From assembly GCF_003352835.1 (NCBI RefSeq), contig NZ_QLVD01000019.1, positions 408,124-472,123 on the forward strand: a DNA stretch of 64,000 nt, in the 5' to 3' direction. The first letter of the stretch is position 1; each line of letters opens with the position of its first letter. The notes beneath the pieces are model-generated. The model was not told the DNA's origin and made no database searches. It saw nothing but the letters and a program-made list of their open reading frames with translations. Of this stretch, positions 15,735-25,170 are shown piece by piece. The position numbers and the translations under genes are program-made. This DNA comes from Ornithinimicrobium murale. Its GTDB lineage: Bacteria > Actinomycetota > Actinomycetes > Actinomycetales > Dermatophilaceae.

Positions 15735-18700
15735 GTGCCCGAGCCTGTTCACCCGATCCCACCCGTGTTCCTGGCAGGAGACCGAGCCCCTGCGCCGCGG
15801 ACCCTGTGCGAGGTCTTCGAGGCGACGGTGGCGGACGCGCCAGACGCTCTGGCCCTGGACAGCGGGGCGCAGACCCTGACCTACGCAGAGTTCCACGACG
15901 CCGCGGAACAGGTGGCCGAACGACTGGCCGAGGCCGGGATCGGTCGCGGTGCCCGCGTGGGGGTCCGGATCAAGTCCGGCACCACCGACCTCTACGTGGC
16001 GATCATGGGCACCCTCCGGGCAGGTGCCGCCTATGTCCCGGTGGACGCCGACGACCCGGACGAGCGGGCCACGGTGGTGTTCGCCGAGGCGAACGTCGCA
16101 GCGGTCCTGGGCAACGACCTGAGCCTCACCCTGCGCGAGGGTGGGCCGACCGGGGAGCCTGCGGAGGCGCCGACTCCAGACGATGATGCGTGGATCATCT
16201 TCACCTCCGGCTCGACCGGCACCCCCAAAGGGGTGGCGGTCACGCACCGCAGCGCTGTGGCGTTCGTGGACGCGGAGTCACGGATGTTCCTGCAGGACAA
16301 CCCGATCGGACCGCAAGATCGGGTGATGGCAGGGCTGTCGGTGGCCTTTGACGCCAGCTGTGAGGAGATGTGGCTCGCGTGGGCCTACGGCGCCGCCCTG
16401 GTCCCGGCACCGCGCTCACTCGTGCGCTCCGGTGTCGACGTCGGCCCGTGGCTGGTGGCCAACGACATCACCGTGGTCTCGACCGTGCCGACCCTGGTCG
16501 CCCTCTGGCCGGCCACGTCGCTGGAGCAGGTCCGGCTGCTCATCATGGGTGGTGAGGCCTGCCCCGCAGAGCTCGCCGCCAGACTGCAGGCCCCCGGCCG
16601 GGAGGTCTGGAACACCTACGGTCCCACCGAGGCCACCGTCGTGGCCTGCGGAGCGGCCCTGGATGGCAGCGACCCGGTCCGGATCGGGCTCCCGCTCGAC
16701 GGCTGGGACCTGGCGGTTGTCGACCAGCACGGTCGGCCGGTCGCCGAGGGAGCCTCGGGTGAGCTGATCATCGGCGGCGTCGGCCTGGCCCGATATCTGG
16801 ACCCTGCCAAGGACGCCGAGAAGTACGCACCGATGCCCACGCTGGGGTGGGAGCGTGCCTACCGCTCGGGCGACATGGTGGTGAATGACCCCACCGGCCT
16901 CCTCTTCGCCGGGCGCGCGGACGACCAGGTCAAACTGGGCGGCCGGCGCGTCGAGCTGGGGGAGATCGACGGCCAGCTCCTCCGCCTCCCGGGTGTCGCC
17001 GGTGCGGCAGCTGCGGTGCGCACGACCACGTCCGGCAACCAGCTCCTGGTGGGCTACCTCGCCGTCGACGACAGCTACAACTCCGAGACCGCCCTGGCCC
17101 TGCTACGTCAGCGCATGCCTGCCGCCCTGGTGCCCCGCCTGGCCGTCGTGGACGACCTGCCGACCAAGACCTCGGGGAAGGTCGACCGGGATGCTCTGCC
17201 CTGGCCGCTGGCCAGCAGTGGCACCGGGCCCACGGGCCTCAGCGAGCTCCAGCTGTGGATCGCCGAGATCTGGGTCGACGTGCTGGGCGCCGAGGTGACG
17301 TCGGCCAAGGACGACTTCTTCGACTTCGGCGGCGGCTCCCTCACGGCCGCACAGGTCGTGGGGCGCCTGCGGGAGCAGTATCCAGAGGTGGCCGTCGGCG
17401 ACATCTACCGCCACCCACGCCTCGGGGACCTGGCCGGCGCGCTGGAGAAGCTCGGCCCAGGTCCGGCCAGGTCCGACCGGACCATCCCGCCCATCCGGCG
17501 CAAGACCCAGGTCGGGCAGTTGCTGGCCCTGCTGCCCCTGCGCACCCTGGCGGCCGGGCGATGGATCGCCTGGGTGCTGGCCGGGGCCAACCTGGCCCAC
17601 GGCATACCTGGTCTGGCCTGGCTGCCCACGTTCCCACTGTGGTTGGTCGTCCTCTCGGCCGTGGTCTTCCTGGTCCCGCCGGTGCGGATGGCGCTGGCCG
17701 CCCTGCTGATCAGAGGGACGCTCCGCGGGGTGCGTCCCGGGTCCTGGCCCCGCGGTGGCAAGGTGCACCTGCGGGTGTGGCTCGCGGCACGGATCCAGGA
17801 CGAGCTGGCCGCTGTCTCGGTCGCCGGCGCTCCCTTCCTGCCGTGGTACGCCCGCCTCCTCGGCGCCAGAATCCGACCCGACGTGGACCTGCACGCCCTC
17901 CCACCGGTGACCGGCATGCTGGAGGTCGGCCGGGGTGCCTCCATCGAACCCGAGGTGGACCTGACCGGCTACTGGATCGACGGGGACCTGGTGCACATCC
18001 AGCCGATCCGCGTCGGTGCGCACGCCCGCATCGGGGCGCGCAGCACCCTGGGGCCGGGTGCCCGGGTGCGTCCGGGTGCGATCATCGCCCCCGGTTCCCT
18101 CGTGCTCAGCGAGGTGCCGGCGGGGGAGACCTGGTCCGGTGCCCCCGCCGAGCGGGTCTCGGAGACAGCACGCGGCCCCTGGTCGGAGGAGCGCCCACCG
18201 AAGGGGCGGGTGTGGTGGCTCGGCTACGCGCTCGCCGGTGTGCTGGTGGCCGGTCTCCCTGTGCTGGCCACGGGCGTGGGCGCGGCGGCCCTGTGGCCCG
18301 CTGTGCAGGGGGCGGACACGTGGGGTGCCGCCCTGCGTGCCGGTCTCCCGTGGCTGCCGCTCGCGGCACTGCTGGGGTATGCCGTGCTGGGACTTCTCGT
18401 GCTTGTCCTGGTCCGCGTGTGTGGGCTGGGGCTCCGGGCCGGGTTCTATCCGACCCGCTCCGCCTCGGGCCTGCGGATCTGGCTGACCTTCCGCGTGCTT
18501 GATGAGGCACGCACCTGGCTCTTCCCGTTGTACTCCGGGGCTCTCACCCCACTGTGGCTGAGCCTGCTGGGCGCCCGGGTCGGCAGGGGCGTCGAGGCCT
18601 CGACGGTGCTGCTGATCCCGAAGTTCGCCCACATCAACGACCACGCCTTCCTGGCCGACGACACTCTCATCGGCTGCTACGAGCTGGGCGGCGGCTGGAT

Positions 18701-19607
18701 CCGCGTGGAGCACGTCAAGATCGGCAAGCGTGCCTTCGTGGGCAACTCGGGCATGGTCTCGGCCGGGCGCAAGGTGCCGCGGGAGTCGCTCGTGGCCGTC
18801 TTGTCCGCGGCGCCTCAACGCAAGACGGTGAAGAAGGGGTCGTCGTGGCTGGGCAGCCCGCCCACCAGGCTGCGCCGGGCCGCCGACGAGGCTGACGCGA
18901 GCCGCACCTATGACCCACCCACCCGACTCAAGATCCTGCGCGGCATCGTCGAGACCTGCCGACTGGTGGTCCTGCTGCTCCAGGTGGCGCTCCACGTCAC
19001 GGTGGCGGCGGCACTGCTGGCGCTGCTGTCCTGGCACCCGCTTGCCGCCTTCGCCCTCGGCGGGGTGGTGCTGGCCCTGGCCGGGGTGGTCGCCGCCCTG
19101 CTCACAGTGGCCGCGAAGTGGTCACTGGTGCGTCGGCATACGACCCAGGACCATCCCCTCTGGTCCGGTTTCGTCTGGCGCAACGAGCTGGCCGACACCT
19201 TCACCGAGGTGCTGGCCGCGCCGTGGTTCGCCTCGGTCACCCAGGGCACGGTGGCGCTCAACGTCTGGCTGCGGATGCTGGGCGCCGACATCGGCCGCGG
19301 GGTCTGGTGCGACAGCTACTGGCTCCCCGAGACCGACCTGGTGCACCTGGGCGACGGATCGACGGTCAACCACGGCTGCGTCGTGCAGACCCATCTGTTC
19401 CACGACCGGGTGCTGAGCATGGACCGGGTCACCCTGCGCCGGGGCGCAACACTGGGGCCCAACAGCGTGATCCTGCCCGCCGCAACGATCGGCCGGCACA
19501 GCACGATCGGCCCGGCCTCCCTGGTGATGCGCGGGGAGTCGGTACCCTCCCAGACGCGGTGGATCGGCAACCCGATCGGCCCGTGGGACCAGGAGGATGA
19601 GCTGTGA
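15735..19607 (+). CDS. Pls/PosA-family single-module non-ribosomal peptide synthetase
   Basis: Membrane enzyme of 1290 residues. Domains in order: an adenylation domain (about 20-500; IIFTSGSTGTPKG, YGPTEATVVACG, YRSGDMV, a catalytic Lys in TSGKVDRDAL); a carrier domain with the phosphopantetheine Ser in DFGGGSLTAAQ (about 535); then a long C-terminal part with several membrane helices alternating with left-handed beta-helix/hexapeptide modules (for example ARIGARSTLGPGARVRPGAI, and HSTIGPASLVMRGESVP at the end). This matches the Pls/PosA type, where epsilon-poly-lysine synthetase is the model. A-domain pocket residues begin Asp-Ala-Glu (FDASCEEMW), consistent with a basic amino acid; that is inference. 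It overlaps the M1 peptidase by 4 bp. The start could also be TTG 15705. Confidence 0.9.
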   Translation: MPEPVHPIPPVFLAGDRAPAPRTLCEVFEATVADAPDALALDSGAQTLTYAEFHDAAEQVAERLAEAGIGRGARVGVRIKSGTTDLYVAIMGTLRAGAAYVPVDADDPDERATVVFAEANVAAVLGNDLSLTLREGGPTGEPAEAPTPDDDAWIIFTSGSTGTPKGVAVTHRSAVAFVDAESRMFLQDNPIGPQDRVMAGLSVAFDASCEEMWLAWAYGAALVPAPRSLVRSGVDVGPWLVANDITVVSTVPTLVALWPATSLEQVRLLIMGGEACPAELAARLQAPGREVWNTYGPTEATVVACGAALDGSDPVRIGLPLDGWDLAVVDQHGRPVAEGASGELIIGGVGLARYLDPAKDAEKYAPMPTLGWERAYRSGDMVVNDPTGLLFAGRADDQVKLGGRRVELGEIDGQLLRLPGVAGAAAAVRTTTSGNQLLVGYLAVDDSYNSETALALLRQRMPAALVPRLAVVDDLPTKTSGKVDRDALPWPLASSGTGPTGLSELQLWIAEIWVDVLGAEVTSAKDDFFDFGGGSLTAAQVVGRLREQYPEVAVGDIYRHPRLGDLAGALEKLGPGPARSDRTIPPIRRKTQVGQLLALLPLRTLAAGRWIAWVLAGANLAHGIPGLAWLPTFPLWLVVLSAVVFLVPPVRMALAALLIRGTLRGVRPGSWPRGGKVHLRVWLAARIQDELAAVSVAGAPFLPWYARLLGARIRPDVDLHALPPVTGMLEVGRGASIEPEVDLTGYWIDGDLVHIQPIRVGAHARIGARSTLGPGARVRPGAIIAPGSLVLSEVPAGETWSGAPAERVSETARGPWSEERPPKGRVWWLGYALAGVLVAGLPVLATGVGAAALWPAVQGADTWGAALRAGLPWLPLAALLGYAVLGLLVLVLVRVCGLGLRAGFYPTRSASGLRIWLTFRVLDEARTWLFPLYSGALTPLWLSLLGARVGRGVEASTVLLIPKFAHINDHAFLADDTLIGCYELGGGWIRVEHVKIGKRAFVGNSGMVSAGRKVPRESLVAVLSAAPQRKTVKKGSSWLGSPPTRLRRAADEADASRTYDPPTRLKILRGIVETCRLVVLLLQVALHVTVAAALLALLSWHPLAAFALGGVVLALAGVVAALLTVAAKWSLVRRHTTQDHPLWSGFVWRNELADTFTEVLAAPWFASVTQGTVALNVWLRMLGADIGRGVWCDSYWLPETDLVHLGDGSTVNHGCVVQTHLFHDRVLSMDRVTLRRGATLGPNSVILPAATIGRHSTIGPASLVMRGESVPSQTRWIGNPIGPWDQEDEL

Positions 19608-20902
19608 GAGGTGCCGATCCCTATATCTCGGGGCACGGGGATCTGCGGTATGCCGTGGCGCACTACGACCTGTCCCTCACCTATGCGCTGCCCAGCAACA
19701 AGCTCGACGGGACGGCCGTGCTCACCTGTCGGGCGCTGGAGCCGCTCTCGCAGGTCGCCCTGGACCTGCGGCTCAAGCCGCTGAAGGTTTCGGTGGCGGG
19801 ACGCCGCGTGAGCCGGCACAAGTTCCTGGGTGGCCGGCTGACGATCTCGCTGGCAGAGCAGGTGGAGCCGGGGGAGGAGTTCACCGTCACCGTGAAGTAC
19901 TCCGGCAATCCCGGGCCGATCCGCAAGCGTGGACAGGACCCTGCCGGGTGGGAGGAGCTGGAGGACGGCGTCATCGTCGCCTCGCAGCCGCACGGGGCAC
20001 CGTCCTGGTTCCCCTGCAACGACCGGGTCTCCGACAAGGCCACCTACGACCTGAGCCTGGTCACCGCCGCCGACTACCACGTGGAGTTCAGCGGGGAACC
20101 GGTGGCGGTGCAGCGGCGGGGCGCCAACCGCACCTGGACCTTCCGGCAGACCGAGCCCATCGCGCCCTACCTGGCCACGGTCCAGATCGGGCGTTACACC
20201 GTGACCGAGCAGGAGGCCGTCGTGCCGCTGCGGGTCGTCGGTCCGGCCAACATCAAGCGCCACGGTTTCGCCGCCTCGTTCGGCAGGCAGCCCGAGATGA
20301 TCGCGTTCTTCGTGGACCGGTTCGGGCCGTACCCGTTCAGCGGCTACACCGCCGTCATCACCGACGACCCGCTGGAGATCCCGCTGGAGTCGGCGTCCCT
20401 GTCGACGTTCGGGCGCAACTTCGCCTCCGACGACTGGGAGTCGGTGCGCCTGGTGGCCCACGAGATGGCGCACCAGTGGTTCGGCAACGCGGTGACCGCG
20501 GGGGAGTGGCGCGACATCTGGTTGCACGAGGGCTTCGCCTGCTATGCCGAGTGGCTGTGGTCGCAGGAGTGTGGTCACCGGTCGGCGGAGGAGTGGGCCC
20601 GCCATCATCACGGCATCCTCGCCGAGGAGACCCAGCGGGCGCCGCTCAGTGACCCGACACCGGCGCTGATGTTCGAGGACTGGGTCTACAAGCGCGGAGC
20701 CCTGACCCTGCACGCGCTGCGGTCCGAGGTCGGCGAGGAGACGTTCTTTGCGATCCTGCGGTCGTGGGTGTCCAGCCACCGGGGTGGCTCGGTGACCACG
20801 CAGCAGTTCATCACGCACTGCTCGCAGGCCGCGGAGCGAGACCTGGCCGGGTGGTTCCGTCCCTGGCTGGACGAGACGGAGCTGCCCGGACTGCCCGGCT
20901 GA
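19604..20902 (+). CDS. M1-family metallopeptidase
   Basis: Zinc aminopeptidase-type protein of 432 residues. Seen: a beta-sheet N-domain (about 1-190), an exopeptidase-like signature region, and the catalytic HEMAHQWFGN motif with the third ligand Glu in WLHEGFACYAEW (HExxH-x18-E). The C-terminal helical domain IV of full-length aminopeptidase N is missing, giving a short form. No signal peptide is visible. The GTG start overlaps the synthetase stop (GTGA), so the peptidase is translationally coupled to it. It may trim or turn over the peptide or poly-amino-acid product, an inference from position. Confidence 0.92.
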   Translation: MRGADPYISGHGDLRYAVAHYDLSLTYALPSNKLDGTAVLTCRALEPLSQVALDLRLKPLKVSVAGRRVSRHKFLGGRLTISLAEQVEPGEEFTVTVKYSGNPGPIRKRGQDPAGWEELEDGVIVASQPHGAPSWFPCNDRVSDKATYDLSLVTAADYHVEFSGEPVAVQRRGANRTWTFRQTEPIAPYLATVQIGRYTVTEQEAVVPLRVVGPANIKRHGFAASFGRQPEMIAFFVDRFGPYPFSGYTAVITDDPLEIPLESASLSTFGRNFASDDWESVRLVAHEMAHQWFGNAVTAGEWRDIWLHEGFACYAEWLWSQECGHRSAEEWARHHHGILAEETQRAPLSDPTPALMFEDWVYKRGALTLHALRSEVGEETFFAILRSWVSSHRGGSVTTQQFITHCSQAAERDLAGWFRPWLDETELPGLPG

Positions 20903-20978
20903 GGCGCGACCACAGCGCGATCCGGGCTCGGAGCCTCGCACGGTGGTCAGCTCCGGTCGTCACTGCTTGACTGTCCAG

Positions 20979-21428
20979 ATGGTTCGCGAACTGTCGCCAC
21001 GGTTAGCCGCGATCGTCGACGCCCTGCCCCTGCGGCCGGGTCTGCGGGTGCTGGAGATCGGGGGAGCCCCCGGTGCGGCAGCGCGAGCAGTGGCACAGCG
21101 ACTGGGACCGGGCGGTCACATCCTGGTGATCGACCGGTCCGCCACAGGGGTGTCCCAGATCGAGCGGCTCGCGGCCGCGGAGATTCAACGCGGGGTGCTC
21201 AGCGCTCGCTGCGTGAGCGCTGAAGACTTCTGCCTCAGGGAGGGCGAGGCCGCCTTCGACCTCGCCTTCGCGGTCCGGGTGGGCGCGCTCGACGGACGGC
21301 ACCCTGAGGCCGGGAGCATTGCCCGGCAGCGGATCCGGGCCGCGCTGGTGCCGGGTGGACCGCTCTTCGTTGACGGCGGGGACCCGCTGCGCCAGGTTCG
21401 TCTCGAGGCACCTGACCGCGCCTGGTGA
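20979..21428 (+). CDS. Small SAM-dependent methyltransferase-like protein
   Basis: Protein of 149 residues with a Rossmann-type motif I (VLEIGGAPGAAARAVAQRLG) and the acidic post-I residue in ILVIDRSATG, followed by FDLAFAVRVGAL and a LVPGGPLFVDGG strand. These correspond to motifs I, II and the post-core of class I methyltransferases. It is shorter than the usual 200+ residues, with no clear substrate-binding extension. Target unknown. Confidence 0.65.
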   Translation: MVRELSPRLAAIVDALPLRPGLRVLEIGGAPGAAARAVAQRLGPGGHILVIDRSATGVSQIERLAAAEIQRGVLSARCVSAEDFCLREGEAAFDLAFAVRVGALDGRHPEAGSIARQRIRAALVPGGPLFVDGGDPLRQVRLEAPDRAW

Positions 21429-21470
21429 AAGGTGGTTGTCCGCACCCCGGTTCTCAGTCATCCTCGAGGG

Positions 21471-21830
21471 ATGACGAGCACGCCGTATGCCGACAGTTGG
21501 GTTTCCGTGCGCCGCGAGGATGGTGAGCTGATCGGCTTCGTGGCACCGGAGCCCGAGGGGTGGCGTCCGCTGACGGTCTTCGGGCACCCGCTGGCCGATG
21601 TCGCGGACCGGGCGACGGCCGAGGACCGACTGCACGCCGTCGGCCTGGGCTACCTCGCGGGCAAGTGGGAGCTGCGCGACGGGGAGGACTGGATCAGCGC
21701 GCAGCTCGTGGAGGCCTCACCGGCCGGGGTGACGGTGCAGCTCGTCGACTTCTTCGACCACGCGGACCGCTATGGCGAGCGCCAGAGGCTCGCCGCACCG
21801 GTGGGTGACGATCGGCTGCGCCCAGCCTGA
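21471..21830 (+). CDS. Conserved-looking hypothetical protein (119 aa)
   Basis: Soluble acidic protein: WVSVRREDGELIGFVAPEPE at the N-terminus, then LGYLAGKWELR and VTVQLVDFFDHADRYG. The alternating hydrophobic pattern suggests a beta-rich fold. The only purine-rich sequence (GAGGG) abuts the ATG, so translation may be leaderless. No family recognised. Confidence 0.6.
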   Translation: MTSTPYADSWVSVRREDGELIGFVAPEPEGWRPLTVFGHPLADVADRATAEDRLHAVGLGYLAGKWELRDGEDWISAQLVEASPAGVTVQLVDFFDHADRYGERQRLAAPVGDDRLRPA

Positions 21831-21922
21831 TCTCGGGTGGCCGTGCGCTCGGTGGGCTTCAGTCTCGGGTGGTCGTGCGCTCGGTGGGGTCCAGTCTCGG
21901 GTGGTCGTGCGCTCGGTCGGAT
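21831..21922 (+). repeat. 32-bp tandem repeat, about three copies
   Basis: TCTCGGGTGG plus YCGTGCGCTCGGT starts at 21831, 21863 and 21895, an exact 32-bp period; the third copy is incomplete. It lies directly after a stop codon and ahead of the convergent LLM gene. It could act as a terminator-like or protein-binding array, or be a neutral minisatellite. Confidence 0.8.
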
Positions 21923-21934
21923 GGGTGGGTGGAC

Positions 21935-23590
21935 TCAGGCTTGGCCGCGGTAGAAACCGACCCGGGCGAGAGGCTCGACGAGCTGCTCCTCCTCGTAGGA
22001 GAGGTGTGAGAGCAGCGTGTCGCTGAGGGCGTTCACGGCCTCATCCAGCCCGGAGAAGTCCCCCGGGTCGGAGACGAGCTCCACGAGCGCCCGGTCGACA
22101 GACTCGATGACGTCATGGATGACGACATGCTCCTGCTCGAGACGGTCCAGCACGGGAGCCAGCGACTGCTCGGCCGAACGCAGGTGCGGGAAGACCGAGG
22201 CGTCCTCCATGCCGTGGTGCTGGGTGACGGTGGCGCAGTAGCGGGCGCAGTAGGCGCCGAGCGTCCAGTTGTTCTGCTTCATGGTCATCTCGTTGAGCGA
22301 GGAGCGGGCCGAGCCCACGTCGAGGGTGTTGGCCTTGACCTGATCGATGATCGAGCGCACCTGCTTGAGTTCGTCGCGCAGCATGTCGTGCACATCGATC
22401 AGGTGCTTGCCCATCTGGGCCCCGCGCGCGGTGTAGCTGACCTCCGGCCCGGACTCGGCACGTCGAGGGCGGGTCGACTCGTCCCACGGCATCGAGGTGC
22501 CCAGGCGGGTGCCGTCGTCGGGGGTCGGTTGCACACCGAGCCGGTCGTACTGCCCCTGGGATGTCGTCGCGGTCGCGCCCGGTGCTGTCACCGCCGCGGT
22601 GCCGGATCCCGTGGAGGTCACGATGCGGCCGTGCGCGTCGCTTGCCGGCGCCGCCGCTGGCGTGTCGACCGGGGTGACCTGTGACTCGGCGGCCTCGCGC
22701 TCTCGGGCGACCATCTCCCGGACCGCCGGAGCGACCTCCTGACCAAAGACCTGGATGGTGCTCGGATCGTCGGTCGCCAGGATGAAACTGCCGATCCCGT
22801 GCGACAGGGCCAGCTCGGCGAGCCGTTCCACCCATGCGTCGGTCGCGCCGCGGGGCGGGTTGATGTTGAGCAGCCGGCGGACGTCGCGCGGGTCCCGGCC
22901 CGCTGTGTCGGCAGCCTCATCGATGATGGCATTGCCGGTGCGCAGGTCGTCATCGGACTTCAGATACCCCTCAGAGGGCAGCCAGCCGTCGGCAAGCCGA
23001 CCCGTGACCCGCAGCATCCGGGGTTTATAGGCGCCCAGCCAGATGCCCACGTCGTGGGCCGGCGCCGGACCACGCTTGGCGCCGACAGCTCGGTGGAACT
23101 CACCCTCGACCCGCAGCACCGAGGTGTCACCGGCCGCCCAGATGCCGCGGATGACGGCGATCGCCTCCTCCAGCGCCTGCACCGACTGCCCGGGGGTAAG
23201 CCGCTCGGCGCCCATCGCGACCATGGCTTCCCAGAAGGCGCCGGTGCCCAGCCCGAGCTCGACCCGACCGTTGCTCAGCAGGTCCAGGCTGGCTGCCGAG
23301 CGGGCCAGCACGGCGGGCTGGCGCAGCGGGAGGTTGGCGACGTTGGGCGCCAGGTGCACGAGCTCGGTCCGCGCCGCGACATAGCTCAGGAGTGTCCACG
23401 TGTCGAGAAAACCGGGCTGGTAGGGGTGGTCCTGGAAGGTGACCAGATCCAGACCTGCCGTCTCGCTCAGCTGCGCGAGGGTCACCGCCTGCTGCGGCTG
23501 CTGGTTGGTCGGGGTGTGGAAGGTTCCGAACTGCAGCTCGTGGCCATAGTCCGTGGTGCCGGGAGTCGTCTGCGAGGTCACGTGGGGCAC
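21935..23590 (-). CDS. LLM-class flavin (F420-type) oxidoreductase fused to a hemerythrin domain
   Basis: Two-domain protein of about 551 residues. The N-terminal 330 residues are a luciferase-like TIM barrel (QFGTFHTPTNQQP, LVTFQDHPYQPGFLDTWTLL, VELGLGTGAFWEAM, IWLGAYKPRMLRVTGRLADG). After a Ala/Thr-rich linker, the last 160 residues form a four-helix hemerythrin/HHE domain with ligand-type residues in IDVHDMLRDEL, QHHGMEDASVFPHL, EQEHVVIHDVI and LLSHLSYEEEQ. LLM enzymes use FMN or F420; hemerythrin domains hold a di-iron site that binds O2 or NO. The start (GTG 23590 or 23581) is uncertain, with no clear Shine-Dalgarno; upstream sequence contains the dispersed repeat and is unlikely to be coding. 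Confidence 0.85.
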   Translation of the reverse strand: MPHVTSQTTPGTTDYGHELQFGTFHTPTNQQPQQAVTLAQLSETAGLDLVTFQDHPYQPGFLDTWTLLSYVAARTELVHLAPNVANLPLRQPAVLARSAASLDLLSNGRVELGLGTGAFWEAMVAMGAERLTPGQSVQALEEAIAVIRGIWAAGDTSVLRVEGEFHRAVGAKRGPAPAHDVGIWLGAYKPRMLRVTGRLADGWLPSEGYLKSDDDLRTGNAIIDEAADTAGRDPRDVRRLLNINPPRGATDAWVERLAELALSHGIGSFILATDDPSTIQVFGQEVAPAVREMVAREREAAESQVTPVDTPAAAPASDAHGRIVTSTGSGTAAVTAPGATATTSQGQYDRLGVQPTPDDGTRLGTSMPWDESTRPRRAESGPEVSYTARGAQMGKHLIDVHDMLRDELKQVRSIIDQVKANTLDVGSARSSLNEMTMKQNNWTLGAYCARYCATVTQHHGMEDASVFPHLRSAEQSLAPVLDRLEQEHVVIHDVIESVDRALVELVSDPGDFSGLDEAVNALSDTLLSHLSYEEEQLVEPLARVGFYRGQA

Positions 23591-23626
23591 AACACCGCAG
23601 CGGCGGCGCTTTAGTCCCGGCAGGCT

Positions 23627-23680
23627 GGCCGCCTGATTGAGTGCCAGGGCGCGCAAAGCAGCGGCCGCCGGGCGACTGGC
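23627..23680 (+). repeat. Dispersed intergenic repeat, copy 3
   Basis: GGCCGCCTGATTGAGTGCC followed by AGGGCGCGCAAAGCAGCGGC and GCCGGGCGACTGGCA is a full-length relative of copy 1 at 14541-14597. It lies upstream of the LLM-hemerythrin gene. Confidence 0.6.
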
Positions 23681-23846
23681 ATCGGTTGAGTCCGCCATGC
23701 GCTCAGCCCATCGTGGTGGCCCACGTGTCAAGGGCCTCCTGCACTGCTGATCCGCCGCCTGCTGATCCGCGCGGTGCCGATGTCCCTGGTCGTGCGTCAC
23801 CTGTGGAGCGTCAACTGGCGCCGCGCGACCCGGCCGGGCAGCGTCC

Positions 23847-25139
23847 CTAGGCTCGCTGGGTGCCGCGGCCCGCGACGACGGTGTAGACGCCCAGAGCCAG
23901 GGCGACCAGTGCGGCCGCACCACCGAGCCAGTCATAACCGAGGTACTGCACGACCACCCCCGCCAGCGCTCCGGCCGCGGCCGCGGACAGCCCCATCGTC
24001 AGGTCAGAGGCCCCCTGCACCGAGGCGCGGTCCTCCACCTGGGAACCCGCCGCAATGAGCCCGGAGCCGGCGACCATCGTGCAGGACCAGCCCAGGCCGA
24101 GCAGGAAGAGGGCGATCAGAAGACCCACTGACCACCCCGCCTGTGAGGTGGCTGCGAGGACACAGGCCGTGACCTGGAGCAGCACGCCCACCAGGATCAC
24201 GGGCCGCGATCCCCAGCGGTCGGTCAGATAGCCGGCCACGGGTGACAGGCCGTACATGCCCAGGATGTGCATCGAGATGACGAACCCGATGACCTCCACC
24301 TCGGCGTGACCGTGGGACATGTGGATGGGGGTCATCACCATCACCGCCACCATCACGATGTGGCCACTGGTGATCGCGAGCGTGCCGAGCGCGATGGTGG
24401 GCGAGGCAAGGATGGCGCGCGCCCCGTGGACGACCGAACCCCGTTGCGCCACACGCTGGCCCGTGGGCTGCCCGTGATGGGCCAGGGCTCGTGCCGTCAG
24501 CAGCGGGTCCGGGCGCAGGAACAGGCTCACCACGGCCGCAGCGACCAGGAACCCGGCGGCGCTGAACAACCAGGCCCCGGCCAGGGGCGGGATGCCGATC
24601 ACGTCCGAGACCGCCTTGGCCGGACCGAGCAGGTTGGGGCCCAGCACCGACCCGATCGTGGTCGCCCAGACCACCAGGCTGAGGTGGCGGCCGCGACGCC
24701 GTGGCGGGGCGAGGTCGACGGCGGCGTAGCGGGCCTGGCTGTTGGCCGTCGTCGAGGCGCCGAACAGGGCGGTGCCCAGCAGGAGCAGCCAGAAGCTGCC
24801 GAGGACAGCCGCTGTGATCGCGAGCCCGGCCCCGACGGTGCCGATGAGATAAGCGGTCACCAGGCCAGCGCGTCGTCCGCGCGCCGCCATCAGGGCAGCG
24901 ATCGGGATGGTGATCAGGGCTCCGCCGAGGACCTGCGTGGTGTTGGCCAGTCCGGACAGGTCGTCACGCCCGCTGATGTCGGCGGCCATCAGGGCGGCGA
25001 CGGCGATGCCGCTGGCCACGCCGACCCCGCCCAGGACCTGGCTCGACATCAGGGTGCCGACGGTTCGGGTCTGCAGCGAGTGGATCTCGGCGGGGAGCGG
25101 CGGCGACGAGGTCCCGGTCTGGTCCGCAGTGTGTGTCAC
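23847..25139 (-). CDS. Major facilitator superfamily transporter
   Basis: Twelve-helix integral membrane protein of 430 residues. Seen: the loop 2-3 motif region IAALMAARGRRAGLVTAY, a central cytoplasmic loop with Arg/Gln-rich sequence (residues about 205-225), and a second-half VAGYLTDRWGSRPVIL repeat of motif A. It resembles drug:H+ antiporter-type MFS pumps. It starts 31 bp downstream of the HxlR stop on the same strand, so the two probably form an operon. GTG 25139 is chosen; an in-frame start at 25163 is also possible. Substrate unknown. Confidence 0.85.
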   Translation of the reverse strand: MTHTADQTGTSSPPLPAEIHSLQTRTVGTLMSSQVLGGVGVASGIAVAALMAADISGRDDLSGLANTTQVLGGALITIPIAALMAARGRRAGLVTAYLIGTVGAGLAITAAVLGSFWLLLLGTALFGASTTANSQARYAAVDLAPPRRRGRHLSLVVWATTIGSVLGPNLLGPAKAVSDVIGIPPLAGAWLFSAAGFLVAAAVVSLFLRPDPLLTARALAHHGQPTGQRVAQRGSVVHGARAILASPTIALGTLAITSGHIVMVAVMVMTPIHMSHGHAEVEVIGFVISMHILGMYGLSPVAGYLTDRWGSRPVILVGVLLQVTACVLAATSQAGWSVGLLIALFLLGLGWSCTMVAGSGLIAAGSQVEDRASVQGASDLTMGLSAAAAGALAGVVVQYLGYDWLGGAAALVALALGVYTVVAGRGTQRA

Positions 25140-25170
25140 CGGGACAGTCTGCCAGGGGCGCACCTGAGCC

